Below are positions 63,791-64,000 of a DNA stretch of 64,000 bases, piece after piece. Source of the DNA: Nostoc sp. ATCC 43529 (GTDB lineage: Bacteria > Cyanobacteriota > Cyanobacteriia > Cyanobacteriales > Nostocaceae); assembly GCA_003326205.1 (NCBI GenBank), contig LWTK01000036.1, forward strand, positions 310,001-374,000. The letters run 5' to 3'. The notes under the pieces are model-generated. The model saw only the letters and a list, made by a program, of their open reading frames with translations. It did no database searches and had not been told where the DNA came from. A program made the translations under genes and the position numbers. The first letter of the stretch is position 1; each line of letters begins with the position of its first letter.

Positions 63791-64000
63791 ATGTCTATTC
63801 GCCCTATCTACCTTGATTGCCACGCTACCACACCTGTAGATGAACGGGTAGTAGCAGCAATGCTTCCTTATTTTACAGAATACTTTGGCAACCCAGCCAG
63901 TATTAGCCATGTTTACGGTTGGGAAGCGGAAGCAGCTGTTAAACAAACACGAGAAATCTTAGCAGCAGCGATTAACGCCACTCCTGAAGAAATTGTTTTC
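63791..64000 (+). CDS. Cysteine desulfurase (IscS/NifS-type), N-terminal part, cut by window end
   Basis: The first 70 codons of a PLP-dependent cysteine desulfurase. [37 protein letters not shown] and [20 protein letters not shown] match the conserved N-terminus of IscS/NifS proteins, which take sulphur from cysteine for iron-sulphur cluster assembly. ATG 63791 lies three bases after the preceding stop codon. The PLP lysine and active cysteine lie beyond the window. Confidence 0.9.
   Translation, partial: MSIRPIYLDCHATTPVDERVVAAMLPYFTEYFGNPASISHVYGWEAEAAVKQTREILAAAINATPEEIVF

Noticed and set aside
1..64000. tRNA, rRNA, transposase, prophage or reverse-transcriptase genes
   Set aside because: No sequence or protein in the window showed the expected signatures; only non-autonomous repeats were found.

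Overview
The window looks like the chromosome of a filamentous, probably heterocyst-forming cyanobacterium of the Nostoc/Anabaena/Calothrix type. The evidence is direct: HIP1 octamers (GCGATCGC) and their cores are scattered through most genes, heptameric STRR repeats (GGGGACT, GGGGCAT and GTCAACA types) occur at many sites, and the gene content is typical (plastoquinone-type prenyltransferase, carotenoid oxygenase, many PAS/GAF histidine kinases, a caspase-FGE protein). No tRNA, rRNA, CRISPR array, transposase or phage gene was seen.

Layout. (1) 109-38630 is a large surface-polysaccharide region. It opens with a reverse-strand Wzc/ExoP-like co-polymerase, then a 1.3 kb AT-rich gene-free spacer, then almost only forward genes. 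These comprise a WbuB-like glycosyltransferase, a Wzm/Wzt ABC exporter, and an acetyltransferase/oxidoreductase/aminotransferase trio like WbpD-WbpB-WbpE (2,3-diacetamido-uronic acid pathway). A tandem flavin-reductase-fold protein, a hexapeptide acyltransferase, a PhyH-type oxygenase, a 1009-residue DUF4082/Ig/dimethylformamidase-like protein and a Tat-exported protein follow. Next come an SDR epimerase plus a second sugar aminotransferase, about eleven further glycosyltransferases, two methyltransferases, a Wzy/WaaL-like membrane protein, a DUF218 protein and a final acyltransferase. A strong 14-bp-stem hairpin closes the region. Together they should make activated amino/uronic sugars, assemble a decorated polymer and export it.

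(2) 38828-50895 holds a secreted protein of unknown function (reverse), two paralogous PAS histidine kinases that each carry repeat-derived DNA at the same point of the dimerisation domain, a DUF2141 protein, a peptidoglycan-binding/HEAT membrane protein and an EamA transporter. (3) 50895-56644 holds Ppx/GppA phosphatase, 4-hydroxybenzoate prenyltransferase, a small conserved protein, and a PadR regulator paired with a carotenoid oxygenase.

(4) 56645-60496 is a repeat-rich stretch (palindromes and an eleven-unit 21-bp tandem array) leading into a two-gene locus: a Trypco1-like protein and a caspase-FGE fusion whose C-terminus resembles a diversity-generating-retroelement variable region. This is the best candidate for an unusual biological system here. 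(5) 60497-64000 holds a photolyase C-terminal-domain protein with a possible iron-sulphur site, a peroxiredoxin of the Bcp/PrxQ type, two adjacent MITE-like elements, tandem nuclease-fold paralogues, and the start of a cysteine desulfurase cut by the window edge.
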